NCBI RefSeq assembly: GCF_900177515.1
Contig: NZ_FXAK01000007.1
Location: 728,501-792,500 of the forward strand
Reading direction: 5' to 3'
Origin: Azospirillum oryzae
Lineage (GTDB): Bacteria > Pseudomonadota > Alphaproteobacteria > Azospirillales > Azospirillaceae
Length of the DNA: 64,000 nucleotides
A model generated the notes under the pieces. The model had not been told where the DNA came from. It was given only the letters and a program-made list of their open reading frames with translations, and searched no databases. The position numbers were made by a program, and so were the translations under genes. Below, in pieces: positions 9,644-19,986 of the stretch (positions within the stretch are counted from its first letter, which is position 1; each line of letters starts with the position of its first letter).

Positions 9644-11038
9644 TCAGCCCCGCCGGCCACGGCGGACCAGGGCGTCGGGGGTGAAATCCTGCGGCGTCAG
9701 CGGCGCACCGAACTCCGGCGGGGGCAGGCCGTTGTCCAGGCCGCGGGCGGTGTAGCGGTCGGCGGTCAGGTCGAAGGCGAACTCGACCGCCGGCACCAGG
9801 GCGGGAACCTGCCAATGCTGCACCGGGTGCGCCTCGGCGTAGCGCAGCAGGTCGCCCTTGCCGTTGTAGTGTTCCGACGCCAGGATCTGCCAGCTGTCCT
9901 CGTCCAGGTAATAGGTGCGGTCGGGCAGGGCGTGCTGGAAATTCGGCTTCAGCCGGGCATCGACCACCCAGACCCGGTGCATCTCATAGCGCAGGAACTG
10001 CGGGTTGGGATGGCCCGGCCACAGGATGTCCCGCATCGTCAGGCCGGGGTTGGACAGCCGGTAGGCGTTGTAGGGCATATACATCTCGCGCCGCGTCACC
10101 AGCGTGTAGTCGAAGCGGTCGAGCGCGCCGCTGAACATGTCCAGCATGTCGGCGGTGCAGATGCCGCCGGTCACCGGGTCCGGCGTGTCATAGGCGAAGT
10201 CGGGAGCCCTCATCACACGGCCGCGCTCCCCCTCCCGCGCCCAGGCGTGGGTGCGCGCGGCGATGGGATCGAGCGTCCCCTGCAGGATCAGGCTGCTGCC
10301 GGCCTGCTCCCTCGGTTCCAGGATGGTGCGGCGATAGAGCAGCGGCGGTGCCGCCATGTCGCCGTCGGCATAGGGGGAGGCGAACTCCTCCCGCAGCTTC
10401 GTCGTCGAACGGCTGCCGTCGCCGGACTGGACCACGGTCAGGCTGGTGCGCGCCACGCTGCCGCCGCGCCAGCGCAGCTTGTGGTTCCACATCGCCTGCA
10501 CGCCGTTGGCCGGGATGGGAAAGGGCACGCCGACCGACGCGTCGTGCAACGCCAGCCCGTTGTCGCCGAGATTGGCGCGGTCGGCGTTGGCGAGTGATGC
10601 GTCATAGATCCTTTGCGGTGCGGCGGCGCTGCGGTGGCAGGGGAACAGCGCCAGTTCGAAGCTTTCCGGATATTTCGCCAGCAGCGCCTGCTGCCCGGCG
10701 GTCAGCCGGACCTTGTAGCGCTCGACATCGGCGGCGCCGACGGTGAACCAGCGGACATCCTCGATGTAGGGATCGGGCGGCGGCCGGCCGGGCACATAGC
10801 CGCGCGGCGCGGTGGTCAGCCCCCCGGTCCAGCGCGGGATCGCCCGCGTGCGGTTGCCGGCCTGAACCGCCCCGAAGGGCGTCAACTCCTCGCCCAGCCG
10901 CGGCATGCCGACGTCAGGCGGAGCGTCCTGGGCGAAGGCGCATGGTGCGGCGGTCGTGGCGGCAGCCCCCAGCAGCAGACCCAGGGCCTCCCGCCGGTCA
11001 GGTCGGAAATCGGGCCGGAAATCCATCGGATCACTCAT
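9644..11038 (-). CDS. Tat-exported DUF1329 protein
   Basis: 464-residue protein of the DUF1329 family, exported proteins usually found with DUF1302 outer-membrane proteins and RND-type exporters; molecular role unknown. The N-terminus has a twin-arginine-like signal ([19 protein letters not shown]). The mature part carries the expected motifs, such as [35 protein letters not shown] and [14 protein letters not shown]. The ATG at 11038 overlaps the stop of the hybrid kinase gene (ATGA), so its translation is coupled to a signalling operon, which is unusual for the family. The frame remains open far upstream but that part is antiphase reading of the kinase gene. Confidence 0.85.
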   Translation of the reverse strand: MSDPMDFRPDFRPDRREALGLLLGAAATTAAPCAFAQDAPPDVGMPRLGEELTPFGAVQAGNRTRAIPRWTGGLTTAPRGYVPGRPPPDPYIEDVRWFTVGAADVERYKVRLTAGQQALLAKYPESFELALFPCHRSAAAPQRIYDASLANADRANLGDNGLALHDASVGVPFPIPANGVQAMWNHKLRWRGGSVARTSLTVVQSGDGSRSTTKLREEFASPYADGDMAAPPLLYRRTILEPREQAGSSLILQGTLDPIAARTHAWAREGERGRVMRAPDFAYDTPDPVTGGICTADMLDMFSGALDRFDYTLVTRREMYMPYNAYRLSNPGLTMRDILWPGHPNPQFLRYEMHRVWVVDARLKPNFQHALPDRTYYLDEDSWQILASEHYNGKGDLLRYAEAHPVQHWQVPALVPAVEFAFDLTADRYTARGLDNGLPPPEFGAPLTPQDFTPDALVRRGRRG

Positions 11039-13746
11039 GCCGTTGACCGCTCCGTTCCGGCAAGGTCCCGTTCGATGGCGGCACAGGTCGCGGCGAAGCT
11101 GTCGCGCAGCCGGTCGGCCGCCTCCGCCAGACGGTCGGGCGGGGCGCCTTCGCTGGCGGCCTGTTCCAGAAGGCGGGCCGCCTCCGCCAGCGGCTTGGCG
11201 CCGGCATTGCGGGAGGAGCCCTTCAGATTGTGGGCGCAGGCCCGCACCCAATCGCGGTCGCCGTTGCCGAGCGCCGTCCCCAGGTCGGCAAGCACGCCAC
11301 GGCCGATGGTGACGAAATCGTTCAGCAGTTCCGCCAGCATCGCCGCATCGCCGCCGCACAGCGCACGCAGATTGCCGAGGTCGACCAAGGCGGCGCTGCC
11401 GGCCGCGGTGGCGGCGGTGGCGGTGGGCACAGGCGCCGGTGCCGCATCGGGCATCGCGGCATCGGCCGGGGCCGGCGGCATCCAGCGGGCGAGCGTCACC
11501 GCCAGTTGCGACAGTTCCAACGGCTTGCTCAGCACATCGTCCATTCCGGCGGCGCGGTAGCTCTCGATGTCGGCCGGTGCGGCGTTGGCGGTGATGGCGA
11601 CGATGGGCAGGCGGCTGCCCGCGCCGGCCGACGCCTCGCCGCTGCGGACCTGACGGGTCAGTTCGAACCCGTCGATCTCCGGCATCTGGACGTCGGTCAG
11701 CAGCATGGCATAGCGGCGCCGGCCCTGCCGCATGGCGTCCAGCGCCTCCAACGCCTCCGCCCCGCCCGGCGCCATCTCGGCGGCATAGCCCAGCGCCTGC
11801 AACTGCATCTGCAGGACCTTGCGATTCACCGGGTTGTCTTCCGCCACCAGGATCAGCCGCCCCTGGGCCATCGCCTCCTCGACGGTGGGTGCCCCCTGAC
11901 CATTTGCCGGGCCGGTCTGGCCGCGCCCGGCCCTGGTCGAGGACTGCGCCGTCGGGGAACGGTCGGAACCGGTTTGGGCCGCCGGTTGGGAAGGGCACAG
12001 ACGCCCCGCGGCGATGGCCACCGCGCGCAGCAGCACCAGCCGGCGCAACGGCCGGCTCAGCACCATCGTGCCCGGCTCCGCCCCCCGCGTGCCGGGGAGG
12101 GAGTCGGGACCGGGCTTTCCGCCGGTTTCGTGGCAGAGCAGGACCACCGGCGGCCGGGCCTCGCCGCTGCGGCGGCCCAGCTCTTCCGGTGCGCAGGCGG
12201 CGGCGGGGATGTGCAGCGCCTCGTCGATGGCGACCACTCCGACGGCGCAGCCGGCCTCCCGCGCGATGCGGGCCTGGGCCGCCAGTTCGGGCGGCGAGGC
12301 GGCCGGCAGCACGCGGGCGCCGGCCTGTTCCAGATAGCGGGCGAGGAAGCCGCGCTCCATGTCGTCGGGCACCCCCAGCAGGACCGTCAGCCCGTCCAGC
12401 CCGATGGCGTCCTGGCCGTCCTCCGCCGACGCCGGCCCCGCGGCGCGGTCCGCCGGCAGGCGCAGCCAGAATGTGGAGCCTTCGCCGGGCTTGCTCTCCA
12501 CCCCGATCTCGCCGCCCATCAGCGCCGCCAGCCGCCGGCTGATCGACAGCCCCAGTCCGGTGCCGCCGAAACGCCGGGTGGTGGAGCTTTCGGCCTGGGT
12601 GAAGGGCTGGAACAGGCGCTGGCAGCTGTCCTCGGCGATGCCGATGCCGGTGTCGGACACGGCGATGCGCAGCAGCGGCCCGGCCGCGCCGTGTTGTGCG
12701 CCGGGCGGCTCCAGTTCGGCGCGCAGCACGACCCGGCCCGCCTCGGTGAACTTGATGGCGTTGCCGGCCAGATTGAACAGGATCTGGCGCAGCCGCACCG
12801 GATCGCCCAAAACCGCCTGCGGAATCGCAGGGTCCACATAGGTCAGCAGCGTCAGCCCCTTGCCCCCGGCGGCCGGCGCCAGCGTTTCCGCCACCCCCTC
12901 GACCAGGGCCGGCACCGACAGCGCCACCCGCTCCAGATCCATCTTCCCGGCTTCGATCTTCGAGAAGTCCAGGATGTCGTCGATGATCCGCAGCAGGGCG
13001 TTGGCCGATTCGCGCATGGTGCCGACGGTGTCGCGCTGCTGCTCGTCCAGGTCGGTCCGTTCCAGCAGGCCCAGCATTCCCAGCACCCCGTTCATCGGCG
13101 TGCGGATCTCGTGGCTCATGGTGGCGAGGAAGGCGGATTTGGCCCTGGTCGCCTCTTCCGCCTGCTCGCGGCTCTCGCGCAGCTCGCGCGTGCGCTCCGC
13201 CACCCGGGTTTCGATCGACTGGATCTGGTCGAAGGCGCGCAGGGCCGCGATCACCGCGGTGAACAGGCTTTCGGCCGACAGGTCGGCCTTGGGCTTGTAG
13301 TCGTTGATGTCGTAATCGACGATCACGTCGCGCTGCGGCGCCTGTCCCGGCTGGCCGGTGCGCAGGATGATGCGGATGTCGCGGTTGCCCAGCTCGTCGC
13401 GGATCCAGCGCACCAGCTTCAGGCCGGAATCGTCCTCCTCCATCACCACGTCCAGCAGGATCACGGCGATATCGCGCCGGTGTTCCAGAACGTTGCGGGC
13501 GTCCGCCGCGGTGAAGCAGCTGATCAGGTTCAGCCGCCGCCGCTGGAAGGTGACGTCGGCCAGCAGCAGCCCGGTCATGGAATGCACGTCGGATTCGTCG
13601 TCGACCACCAGGATTGGCCAGGGCGCCGCCGCCGGGTCGACGATGGCGGCGCGCGCCGCCGCCACCGCGCCATGCCCGGCCGCGGCGCCGTCCGCCTCCT
13701 CGTCGGCGAACAGAATCTCGTCGTCGTCGTAGGCGCCGCTGCTCAT
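11035..13746 (-). CDS. complex hybrid histidine kinase: REC - HisKA - HATPase - pseudo-REC - REC - HPt
   Basis: 903-residue soluble multistep phosphorelay protein. It starts with a receiver (VVDDESDVH, acceptor Asp99 in [10 protein letters not shown], Lys in NDYKPK), then a coiled linker and HisKA with H212 in [11 protein letters not shown], HATPase with [19 protein letters not shown] and [11 protein letters not shown] degenerate receiver-like segment follows (about 445-590), then a full receiver ([31 protein letters not shown]) and a C-terminal HPt with the phospho-His near residue 837 in [10 protein letters not shown]. There is no membrane segment, so input probably arrives through REC1, plausibly from the kinase encoded immediately upstream. 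It overlaps both neighbours by ATGA. Confidence 0.92.
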   Translation of the reverse strand: MSSGAYDDDEILFADEEADGAAAGHGAVAAARAAIVDPAAAPWPILVVDDESDVHSMTGLLLADVTFQRRRLNLISCFTAADARNVLEHRRDIAVILLDVVMEEDDSGLKLVRWIRDELGNRDIRIILRTGQPGQAPQRDVIVDYDINDYKPKADLSAESLFTAVIAALRAFDQIQSIETRVAERTRELRESREQAEEATRAKSAFLATMSHEIRTPMNGVLGMLGLLERTDLDEQQRDTVGTMRESANALLRIIDDILDFSKIEAGKMDLERVALSVPALVEGVAETLAPAAGGKGLTLLTYVDPAIPQAVLGDPVRLRQILFNLAGNAIKFTEAGRVVLRAELEPPGAQHGAAGPLLRIAVSDTGIGIAEDSCQRLFQPFTQAESSTTRRFGGTGLGLSISRRLAALMGGEIGVESKPGEGSTFWLRLPADRAAGPASAEDGQDAIGLDGLTVLLGVPDDMERGFLARYLEQAGARVLPAASPPELAAQARIAREAGCAVGVVAIDEALHIPAAACAPEELGRRSGEARPPVVLLCHETGGKPGPDSLPGTRGAEPGTMVLSRPLRRLVLLRAVAIAAGRLCPSQPAAQTGSDRSPTAQSSTRAGRGQTGPANGQGAPTVEEAMAQGRLILVAEDNPVNRKVLQMQLQALGYAAEMAPGGAEALEALDAMRQGRRRYAMLLTDVQMPEIDGFELTRQVRSGEASAGAGSRLPIVAITANAAPADIESYRAAGMDDVLSKPLELSQLAVTLARWMPPAPADAAMPDAAPAPVPTATAATAAGSAALVDLGNLRALCGGDAAMLAELLNDFVTIGRGVLADLGTALGNGDRDWVRACAHNLKGSSRNAGAKPLAEAARLLEQAASEGAPPDRLAEAADRLRDSFAATCAAIERDLAGTERSTA

Positions 13747-16175
13747 GCGGGTTCCTTCTCCTGCGATGCGGGCTCCAGCGAAACGGGCGTCGTCGTGAGC
13801 GAAGCTGTGGGGGGCGAGGCGGCTGCTGCGGTCTTCGGGATGCGCAGGGTGAAGGTAGTTCCATCGCCGGGAACGCTGTCAACCGAGATCCGCCCGCCCA
13901 GCGACTGCGTCACCAGATTGAAGACGATGTGCAGCCCCAGCCCGCTGCCGCCCGACCCGCGCCGCGTGGTGAAGAAGGGCTCGAACACCTTCGGCAGGTT
14001 CTCGGCGGCGATGCCGACGCCGTCGTCGGCGAAGCGGATTTCCACCTCGCCGTCCGCCGTCTCGTCCACGTCGATGACCATGTGTCCCTTGCTGTCGGCC
14101 GGAAAGGCGTGGGTCAGCGCGTTCATCACCAGATTGGTCACCACCTGGCTCAGCGCGCCGGGGAAGCTGTCCATCACGATGCCGGGCGAACAGGCGATGG
14201 CGACGCGGTGGCGGCTCTTGCGCAGGGTGGGGCCGAGCGAGGTCACCACCTCCTCCAGATAGGCCAGCAGGTCGAAGCGGCGCCGCTCCTCGCTGGTCTG
14301 GTCGACGGCGACGCGCTTGAAGCTCTGGATCAGTTCGGCCGCGCGGGTCAGGTTCTGTTCGATCAGACGGGAGGATTCGCCGGCGGTGGCGACATAGGCG
14401 GCCAGTTCGGACTTCTTCATCGTACCGCCTTCGAACGCGTCGGCCAGCACCGCCGTCCGCCCGGACAGGTGGGTGGCGCAGCCGAAGGCGATGCCGATGG
14501 GGGTGTTGATCTCGTGCGCGACGCCGGCGACCAGCAGGGCGAGCGAGGCCATCTTCTCCGCCTGGACCAGACTGGCCTGGGTCTCCTTCAGGTCGGCGTA
14601 GGCGCGCTCCAGCTCCTGCATCGCATTGAAGATCTCCTCGGCCGAGCGCGCCTCCACCGTCACGTCGGTGAGGGTGCGGACGAAGCCGCCCTCCGGCAGG
14701 GGGTTGGTGCGCACCTCGACGATGCGGCCGTCGGGGCGGCGGCGCTTGAAGGTGAAGGGCTGGTCGATCATCCCCGCCGGCTCGCCCAGCGGAATCCCGA
14801 ATCCGTCGTCGGACCCCGCTCCGGCGGCCCCCAGACCGTTGCCTCCCAGGCCCGCACCCCCCAGGCCGGTCCCGAAACTCAGATAAAGGTCGGGATCGTC
14901 GCCCATTTCCCCGAACTCGCCCTGGCGGCGCTGGATCGCCACGATGTCGGCGAAGCGGGGGTTGCCGGACAGCACCTCCGGCGCGATGTTCAGCAGTTCC
15001 GCGGCCCGGCGGTTGGCCGTCACCACGCGCCCGTCGCCGTCGACCTTGATAATGCCCTGGTCGGTGTTGTCCAGCGTCACCTGCAGCACGTTGCGTTCAT
15101 GCGCCAGATCCAGCTCCGCCCGCACCCGCTCGGTGACGTCGGACATGGTTCCGGTCAGGCGCAGCGCGCGGCCGTCGGCATCGCGCTGGGCGGTGGCGCG
15201 ATCCTCGATCCAGGCCCATTTCCCGTCGCGCCGGCGCATGCGGTAGACGGCGGTGTAGGCCATGGCGTGATCGCGCAGGCGCCGGCGCGATTCGGCCATC
15301 ACCCGTTCCGCCTCGTCCGGGTGCAGCAGCGAGGACCAGGTCGCCGCCGTCATCGGCAATTCGCTGGAGCCATAGCCGAGCAGGGCGGGAAATTCCTTCG
15401 ACCACCAATAATGCCCGGTGTGCAGGTCATAGTCCCAGACGGAGGACCGGGTCGCGGTGATCGCCAGCGCCAGCCGCTGCTCGCTCTTGCGCAGGGCGGC
15501 CTCCTCCTGCCCCAGCCGGGCGAGCATCGCGTTGTAGGCCTGGATCACCCGGCCCAGTTCGTCGGCGGCGCCCCAGTCCACCGGCTCGTGCCCGCCGCCG
15601 CGCTCCGCTTCCAGGATGGAGGCGATCAGCCGCCCCAGCGGCCGCCCCACCGTCAGCCGCAACGCCGCCAGCGCCGCCGCGATGGTGCCGGCCAGCATCA
15701 GCAGAAGCAGTGCCGCCGTGTTCATCACCTCCTGCCGCAGCTGTTCGCGCACGACGTCCTGGCTGTAATGCAGCGTGAGGGTGCCGACCTGGAGGTTCTG
15801 CACCCGGATCGCACGGCGCTCGACAAGGGCGTCGTCGGCGGCCGGGCAGTCCGATCCCGGCCAGACGAACCGCCCCTCCGCCAGATCGTCGCTGACCTCG
15901 ACGCAGACCAGTTCCCGGTTGGCGCCGATGGCCTGGATGACGTTGCGGATCGCCGGGACGTCGAAGGTCCATAGGCTGTTGGTCAGCGCCGCCGCGTTGA
16001 CGTCGGCGATGGCCGCCACCTTCTCCCGCAGCCCGGCCTGAAGATCCTTGTAGCGGTCGTAATAGAACAGGGCGGAACACAGCGAGACGGTGACCACCAG
16101 ACTCGGCACGAGGATCAGAAGGAACTTGGCCGATACCGTCGGGACACAACGCCACGCCTCAGCGATCCTGGTCAT
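13743..16175 (-). CDS. membrane sensor histidine kinase with HAMP and PAS domains
   Basis: 810-residue sensor kinase. TM1 is near 17-37, a periplasmic sensor of about 120 residues follows, TM2 near 157-180, HAMP near 183-235, a PAS-3 type domain ([20 protein letters not shown]) near 248-355, a second PAS ([20 protein letters not shown]), then HisKA with the phospho-His near 552 ([11 protein letters not shown]) and HATPase ([27 protein letters not shown]). A Gly/Leu-rich insert ([16 protein letters not shown]) splits the second PAS near 432-457. It has no receiver; phosphate transfer to the overlapping downstream hybrid kinase is likely. The stop overlaps the next start (ATGA). Confidence 0.92.
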   Translation of the reverse strand: MTRIAEAWRCVPTVSAKFLLILVPSLVVTVSLCSALFYYDRYKDLQAGLREKVAAIADVNAAALTNSLWTFDVPAIRNVIQAIGANRELVCVEVSDDLAEGRFVWPGSDCPAADDALVERRAIRVQNLQVGTLTLHYSQDVVREQLRQEVMNTAALLLLMLAGTIAAALAALRLTVGRPLGRLIASILEAERGGGHEPVDWGAADELGRVIQAYNAMLARLGQEEAALRKSEQRLALAITATRSSVWDYDLHTGHYWWSKEFPALLGYGSSELPMTAATWSSLLHPDEAERVMAESRRRLRDHAMAYTAVYRMRRRDGKWAWIEDRATAQRDADGRALRLTGTMSDVTERVRAELDLAHERNVLQVTLDNTDQGIIKVDGDGRVVTANRRAAELLNIAPEVLSGNPRFADIVAIQRRQGEFGEMGDDPDLYLSFGTGLGGAGLGGNGLGAAGAGSDDGFGIPLGEPAGMIDQPFTFKRRRPDGRIVEVRTNPLPEGGFVRTLTDVTVEARSAEEIFNAMQELERAYADLKETQASLVQAEKMASLALLVAGVAHEINTPIGIAFGCATHLSGRTAVLADAFEGGTMKKSELAAYVATAGESSRLIEQNLTRAAELIQSFKRVAVDQTSEERRRFDLLAYLEEVVTSLGPTLRKSRHRVAIACSPGIVMDSFPGALSQVVTNLVMNALTHAFPADSKGHMVIDVDETADGEVEIRFADDGVGIAAENLPKVFEPFFTTRRGSGGSGLGLHIVFNLVTQSLGGRISVDSVPGDGTTFTLRIPKTAAAASPPTASLTTTPVSLEPASQEKEPA

Positions 16176-16531
16176 GCGTTGCCGTTCCGGAGGTTCTGGG
16201 TAAGGGCGGTTGGACGGGACGTGCGGAACGGGCGGTGCCCGGCGGTGGACGTCCGCGGCTGGTGTGTCTGGAGCCGGCGCTGCCGGTTCGGCACGCGGCG
16301 CGCGTGCCTTCCCGGATATGTTCTACTCTGTTGCGCGTAACCCGTCCATGGGGGTGAATCCCGAGGCAGTCCATGGATGCGGTGACGCCGCTCCGGGGAA
16401 ATGCTGCACAGTCTCAGCATCGGCACTTGAGACAAGATGGCGGAATGCACTACTGTGCATAAGCAATATGCCTGGGTTTCGCGCGCATTCGTATGGATGC
16501 GGCCAGGGCTGTGGACCGGTTGAGGGGATTT
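16176..16531. other. divergent intergenic region between sensor kinase operon and STAS cassette
   Basis: 356 bases with no convincing gene in any frame. It must carry promoters for both directions. The only structure I see is a perfect inverted repeat at 16445-16460 (listed separately) and an SD sequence (GAGGGGA) just before the STAS start. A looser TGCTG-N8-CAGCA repeat sits near 16402. Confidence 0.6.
16445..16460. promoter_or_regulatory. 16-bp perfect inverted repeat upstream of STAS cassette, candidate operator
   Basis: ATGCAC-TACT-GTGCAT: two perfect 6-base arms around a 4-base centre, 72 bases before the STAS start, inside a divergent promoter region. The spacing suits a dimeric regulator. 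No regulator can be named and no promoter hexamers are clear around it. Confidence 0.35.
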
Positions 16532-16846
16532 ATGGATTTCAAGACGACCAATACAGGCGATGCGACCGACGTCAGGCTGACGGGCCGCCTGGAGTTCACC
16601 GACCACGACAAGATACCCGACATCGTCGAGCTGCTGGACCAGATGGCGGGGAATGGCAGGCGTCGTCTGGTCATCGACATGTCGGCGCTGGAGTTCATCG
16701 ACTCCGCCGGTCTCGGCATGCTGCTGATCCTTCAGGAAGAGGCCGAGAGCCGCGAAATCAAGATGATTGTCAGCGGCCCGGCGGGAGACGTCAGGCGGTC
16801 GATCGAACTCGCGCGGTTGAGCGAGATCATCACCATCGAGCCCTGA
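16532..16846 (+). CDS. STAS-domain anti-sigma factor antagonist
   Basis: 104-residue single STAS domain of the SpoIIAA/RsbV type. The phosphorylation loop is DMSALEFIDSAGLGML, with the acceptor Ser following FID. In partner-switching systems the unphosphorylated form binds an anti-sigma kinase or other target and a PP2C phosphatase reactivates it. Both partners are encoded directly downstream. The ATG at 16532 follows GAGGGGA; an in-frame ATG at 16493 is not needed. The gap to the next gene is 83 bases. Confidence 0.9.
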   Translation: MDFKTTNTGDATDVRLTGRLEFTDHDKIPDIVELLDQMAGNGRRRLVIDMSALEFIDSAGLGMLLILQEEAESREIKMIVSGPAGDVRRSIELARLSEIITIEP

Positions 16847-16929
16847 GCGGCTGAATTCGAACTGCGGGGACGGACCGATCCGATCCCGCCCGCCCGCCTG
16901 CCGGTTTCCGTCCGATGGGAGTTTGCCGC

Positions 16930-17757
16930 ATGGACGCCGCTCACCACGACCGCAGGGCCGAGCCTCCGGCCGACGCGGCTTTGCGTGGCTTCAGCCTGCT
17001 GCGCGACCGGGTGCCTGCCGATATGGCCGCCCGCGTGGCCGCGCGCTTCGGCGGAGCGGACCAGCTTCCGGCGGATGTCTCCGCGGCACCGGGCGCGCGG
17101 CAGAACGAACCGCCACGCGAACCTGTGGTGGAAACGCTGCTGATGGACCGGGCGGACCGCGACCGGCTGCGCGCCGCCTTCGACCGCGGCCCGTTCCTGA
17201 CCGTGGAACTGGGTGAGGGGGCCGACGAGGCGGCGGCCCTGCTGGACGACTGGTCGGGCGCTCCGGCGGCGGATCATCCGGACCTGCCCGGATTCTACCT
17301 GTCGCTGACCACCGGCAGCGCCTATGGCCTGCAATGTCCGGTGCTGGTCTGCGACGAACTGGTGCGGCGGGGCGCGCTCGACCCGCAGCGCCGTTCCAAT
17401 GTCGAACTCTGCCTGCACGAGGCGGTGGCCAACGCCATCGTCCACGGCAATCTCGGCCTTTCCAGCTCGGTGAAGGGGGAGCCGGGCGGTTACCGCCGCT
17501 TCAGCGAGATGATGCGCGACCGGCTGGGCGATCCCGCCGTCGTGCGGCGCAGGCTGGACATCTTCTGCCGCTGGAACGAGCGCAGCATCGCCATCGCGGT
17601 GGTGGACCAGGGCGGCGGCTTCGACACCGAACTGGCTCCGGCCGTCAGCGGCAACAGGGCGCGGTCGGGCCGCGGCTTCGTCTTCATGCGCACGCTGGCC
17701 TCCCGGGTGACGGTGACCGACGGCGGGCGCTGCACCGTCCTGCAGTTCGACCGCTGA
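16930..17757 (+). CDS. RsbW/SpoIIAB-like HATPase with N-terminal extension
   Basis: 275-residue protein whose C-terminal half is an anti-sigma-type HATPase: N-box LCLHEAVANAIVHGNLG and G-box VVDQGGGFDTEL, then GRGFVFMRTLASRV. About 145 residues precede it; these lack a recognisable family, so this is about twice the usual size of RsbW. A stretch of about 45 residues rich in charged residues separates the N-box from the G-box. It is expected to phosphorylate the upstream STAS protein and bind a target. ATG at 16930 is preferred over ATG at 16915 because GGGAG lies eight bases before it. The phosphatase gene starts 10 bases downstream. Confidence 0.8.
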   Translation: MDAAHHDRRAEPPADAALRGFSLLRDRVPADMAARVAARFGGADQLPADVSAAPGARQNEPPREPVVETLLMDRADRDRLRAAFDRGPFLTVELGEGADEAAALLDDWSGAPAADHPDLPGFYLSLTTGSAYGLQCPVLVCDELVRRGALDPQRRSNVELCLHEAVANAIVHGNLGLSSSVKGEPGGYRRFSEMMRDRLGDPAVVRRRLDIFCRWNERSIAIAVVDQGGGFDTELAPAVSGNRARSGRGFVFMRTLASRVTVTDGGRCTVLQFDR

Positions 17758-17767
17758 CGGAGCGTCC

Positions 17768-18955
17768 ATGGCCGGGCCTGCCCTGTCGCTGTCGGACTGC
17801 CGCGTCCTGATCGTCGACGACAACGAATTCAACCGCAAATCCCTTGCCCTGGTGATCCGCCGCGCCGGCATCACCGACATCGCCTTCGCCGAGAATGGCC
17901 GCGAAGGGCTGGCGGCCGTCGACCGTTTCCGTCCAGACCTCGTCCTGCTCGACGTCGACATGCCGGTGATGAACGGCTGGGAGATGTGCGAGGCGCTGCG
18001 CCGCAATTCCACCCACGAGGAGCTTCCGGTGCTGTTCCAGACCGCGCTGGACAGCGACGAGGAGCAGGTGCGCTGTTTCGAGGCCGGCGGCAGCGACTTC
18101 ATCTCCAAGCCGATCAAGCCGGGCGAATGCGTGGCCCGCGTCCGCCACCAGCTGGAGAAGCGCAAGCTGTTCGGTGACCTTGCCGCCTTCCGCGAGCGGG
18201 TCCAGCGCGAGTTGTCGCATGCCCGCGCCATGCAGACCTCGCTTCTGCCGGAGAACCGCCGGCTGGCCGAGGTGGCCGACCGCTACGGCCTGACGCTGGA
18301 CGCGCATTTCGAGACGTCGTCGGAGCTTGGCGGCGATTTCTGGGGCCTCTACCCGCTGGGCGACCGGCGGCTGGGGCTGCTGATGGTCGATTTCGCCGGG
18401 CACGGCATCACCGCGGCGATCAACACCTTCCGCCTGCACACGCTGATCGACCGCTTCCCGATGCAGCACATGGCGCCGTCGCAATGGCTGGCGCAACTGA
18501 ACGCCGCCTTGAAGGACGTGCTGCCGACCGGGCAGTTCGCCACCGCCTTCTTCGGCATCCTCGACCTTGCCATCGACACGCTGACCTTCGCCGCGGCGGG
18601 TTCGCCCAACCCGGTGCTGGGGACGCCGCCCGCCACCAGGGGGAACGCGCCGGACATCCGCCTGCTCGATTCGGCGGGGCTGGTGCTGGGGGCATCGCGC
18701 CGGGCGCAGTATGTCGACCAGAGCCATCGCCTGCCGCGCGGCGGCTTCCTGTTCCTGTACAGCGATGCCCTGATCGAATGCGGCGGCGACGAGTGCGGCC
18801 CACTGGGGCAAGAGGCGGTGCCCAATTTCGTCCGCGACGGATTGGCCCGCGACCGTCAGCATCCGCTGCGTCCGATGATGGACAGCTTCTATGCCCGCAC
18901 CAGCCTGCCGCTGCGCGACGATCTGACCGCCGTCTGGGTCGCCAGACGGGCATAG
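17768..18955 (+). CDS. response regulator with PP2C/SpoIIE phosphatase output (RsbU/RssB type)
   Basis: 395 residues. The receiver (about 10-130) has VLIVDDNEFNR, acceptor Asp62 in LVLLDVDMPVMNG and Lys in DFISKPIKPG. A coiled linker (LAAFRERVQRELSHARAMQT) leads into a SpoIIE-type PP2C domain with SELGGDFWG, LMVDFAGHGITAA and the late metal Asp in LPLRDDLTAVWV. It would dephosphorylate the STAS protein when phosphorylated by a kinase. The cognate kinase is not obvious; the divergent kinase operon is a candidate. It converges on NAD kinase with a 6-base gap. Confidence 0.92.
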   Translation: MAGPALSLSDCRVLIVDDNEFNRKSLALVIRRAGITDIAFAENGREGLAAVDRFRPDLVLLDVDMPVMNGWEMCEALRRNSTHEELPVLFQTALDSDEEQVRCFEAGGSDFISKPIKPGECVARVRHQLEKRKLFGDLAAFRERVQRELSHARAMQTSLLPENRRLAEVADRYGLTLDAHFETSSELGGDFWGLYPLGDRRLGLLMVDFAGHGITAAINTFRLHTLIDRFPMQHMAPSQWLAQLNAALKDVLPTGQFATAFFGILDLAIDTLTFAAAGSPNPVLGTPPATRGNAPDIRLLDSAGLVLGASRRAQYVDQSHRLPRGGFLFLYSDALIECGGDECGPLGQEAVPNFVRDGLARDRQHPLRPMMDSFYARTSLPLRDDLTAVWVARRA

Positions 18956-18961
18956 GGGGCG

Positions 18962-19825
18962 TCAGGGTGCGAATTGCTCCTTCAGGATGCGTTCCTCGAA
19001 ATTCAGTTCGGGGTCGAACAGCAGGGTCAGGCCGACGTCGCGGCATTCCTGCACCTCGACCCGCAGCACCTCGCGCACCTCGGTGAAGTCGGCGACGGCG
19101 CTGACCGGGCGCTTGGTCTCCTCCAGCACGTCGAAGCAGATGTGGGCGGCATGGGGAAGCAGGGCGCCGCGCCAGCGCCGCGGACGGAAGGCGCTGATCG
19201 GGGTCAGGGCCAGCACGCCGGCGTTCAGCGGCACGATCGGGCCATGGGCCGACAGATTGTAGGCGGTGCTGCCGGCCGGCGTCGCAACCAGGGCGCCGTC
19301 GCAGATCAGCTCCGGCAGCCGGACCACCCCGTCGATGGTGATGCGCAGCTTGGCCGCCTGCCGCGTCTCGCGCAGAAGCGACACCTCGTTGATGCCCAGC
19401 GCCTCCACCCGCTCGCCATTGACCCGCGTGGCCACCATGCGCAGCGGGTGCAGATGGACATGCTGGGACGCCACGATGCGCTCCGCCAGATCCTCTTCGC
19501 GGTAGACGTTCAGCAGGAAGCCGACCGAGCCGCGGTTCATGCCGTAGACCGGCGTCGGCCGCTGGCGGTCGCGGGTCAGCGCCCGGTGCAGCGTCTCCAG
19601 CAGGAAGCCGTCGCCGCCCAGCGCCACGATCACGTCGGCCTCGTCCGCGGTGGCGTTGCCGTAGCGGTGGACCAGCCGCGTGCGGGCCGCCCGCGCCTCG
19701 TCGGTATCGGCGCAGGCGAAGGCGATGCGCAGCGCGTCGGGCGCGGGCATCAGGGGCGCCTGGGCATCGGCGGAGTGGGGAAGGGCGGGCGCAGCGGCGG
19801 ACTGCATGGCGACGGGATCGGTCAT
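18962..19825 (-). CDS. nadK: NAD kinase
   Basis: Cytoplasmic ATP-NAD kinase producing NADP. 287 residues: GGDGF motif at 70-74 in [14 protein letters not shown], conserved [23 protein letters not shown] and the [20 protein letters not shown] block. The ATG at 19825 is chosen because upstream codons are not conserved-looking; an ATG at 19888 would add 21 residues. The gene is followed closely by the convergent phosphatase gene. Confidence 0.93.
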   Translation of the reverse strand: MTDPVAMQSAAAPALPHSADAQAPLMPAPDALRIAFACADTDEARAARTRLVHRYGNATADEADVIVALGGDGFLLETLHRALTRDRQRPTPVYGMNRGSVGFLLNVYREEDLAERIVASQHVHLHPLRMVATRVNGERVEALGINEVSLLRETRQAAKLRITIDGVVRLPELICDGALVATPAGSTAYNLSAHGPIVPLNAGVLALTPISAFRPRRWRGALLPHAAHICFDVLEETKRPVSAVADFTEVREVLRVEVQECRDVGLTLLFDPELNFEERILKEQFAP

Positions 19826-19916
19826 GCCGCGACCATAGCGCAGTCCGGCAGTCGCGCAAAAGTTTCGCGCGGTGACGAAGCGATGCAAATGAGTGCATCC
19901 GCCTGTCGCGCAATGG

Positions 19917-19946
19917 AAAAAGGGGGCCGCGGACGGCCCCCTTTTT
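19917..19946 (-). terminator. rho-independent terminator of clpA
   Basis: Perfect 12-bp stem (AAAAAGGGGGCC / GGCCCCCTTTTT) with a 6-base loop, ending about 40 bases past the clpA stop. A/T runs on both sides make it effective in either direction, but only clpA reads into it from a nearby gene. Confidence 0.88.
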
Positions 19947-19986
19947 TACCATGTGGAACGAGCGGCGTGGGACGGATCGGCCGAGG

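Noticed and set aside
11039-13882. Open frame extending the DUF1329 gene upstream by more than 900 codons
   Set aside because: This part is an out-of-phase reading of the hybrid kinase; the real gene starts at the ATGA overlap at 11038.
11230-15974. Plus-strand frames of about 1010 and 786 codons opposite the two kinase genes
   Set aside because: Antisense to clear kinase domains, with His/Gln/Arg-rich composition lacking domains.
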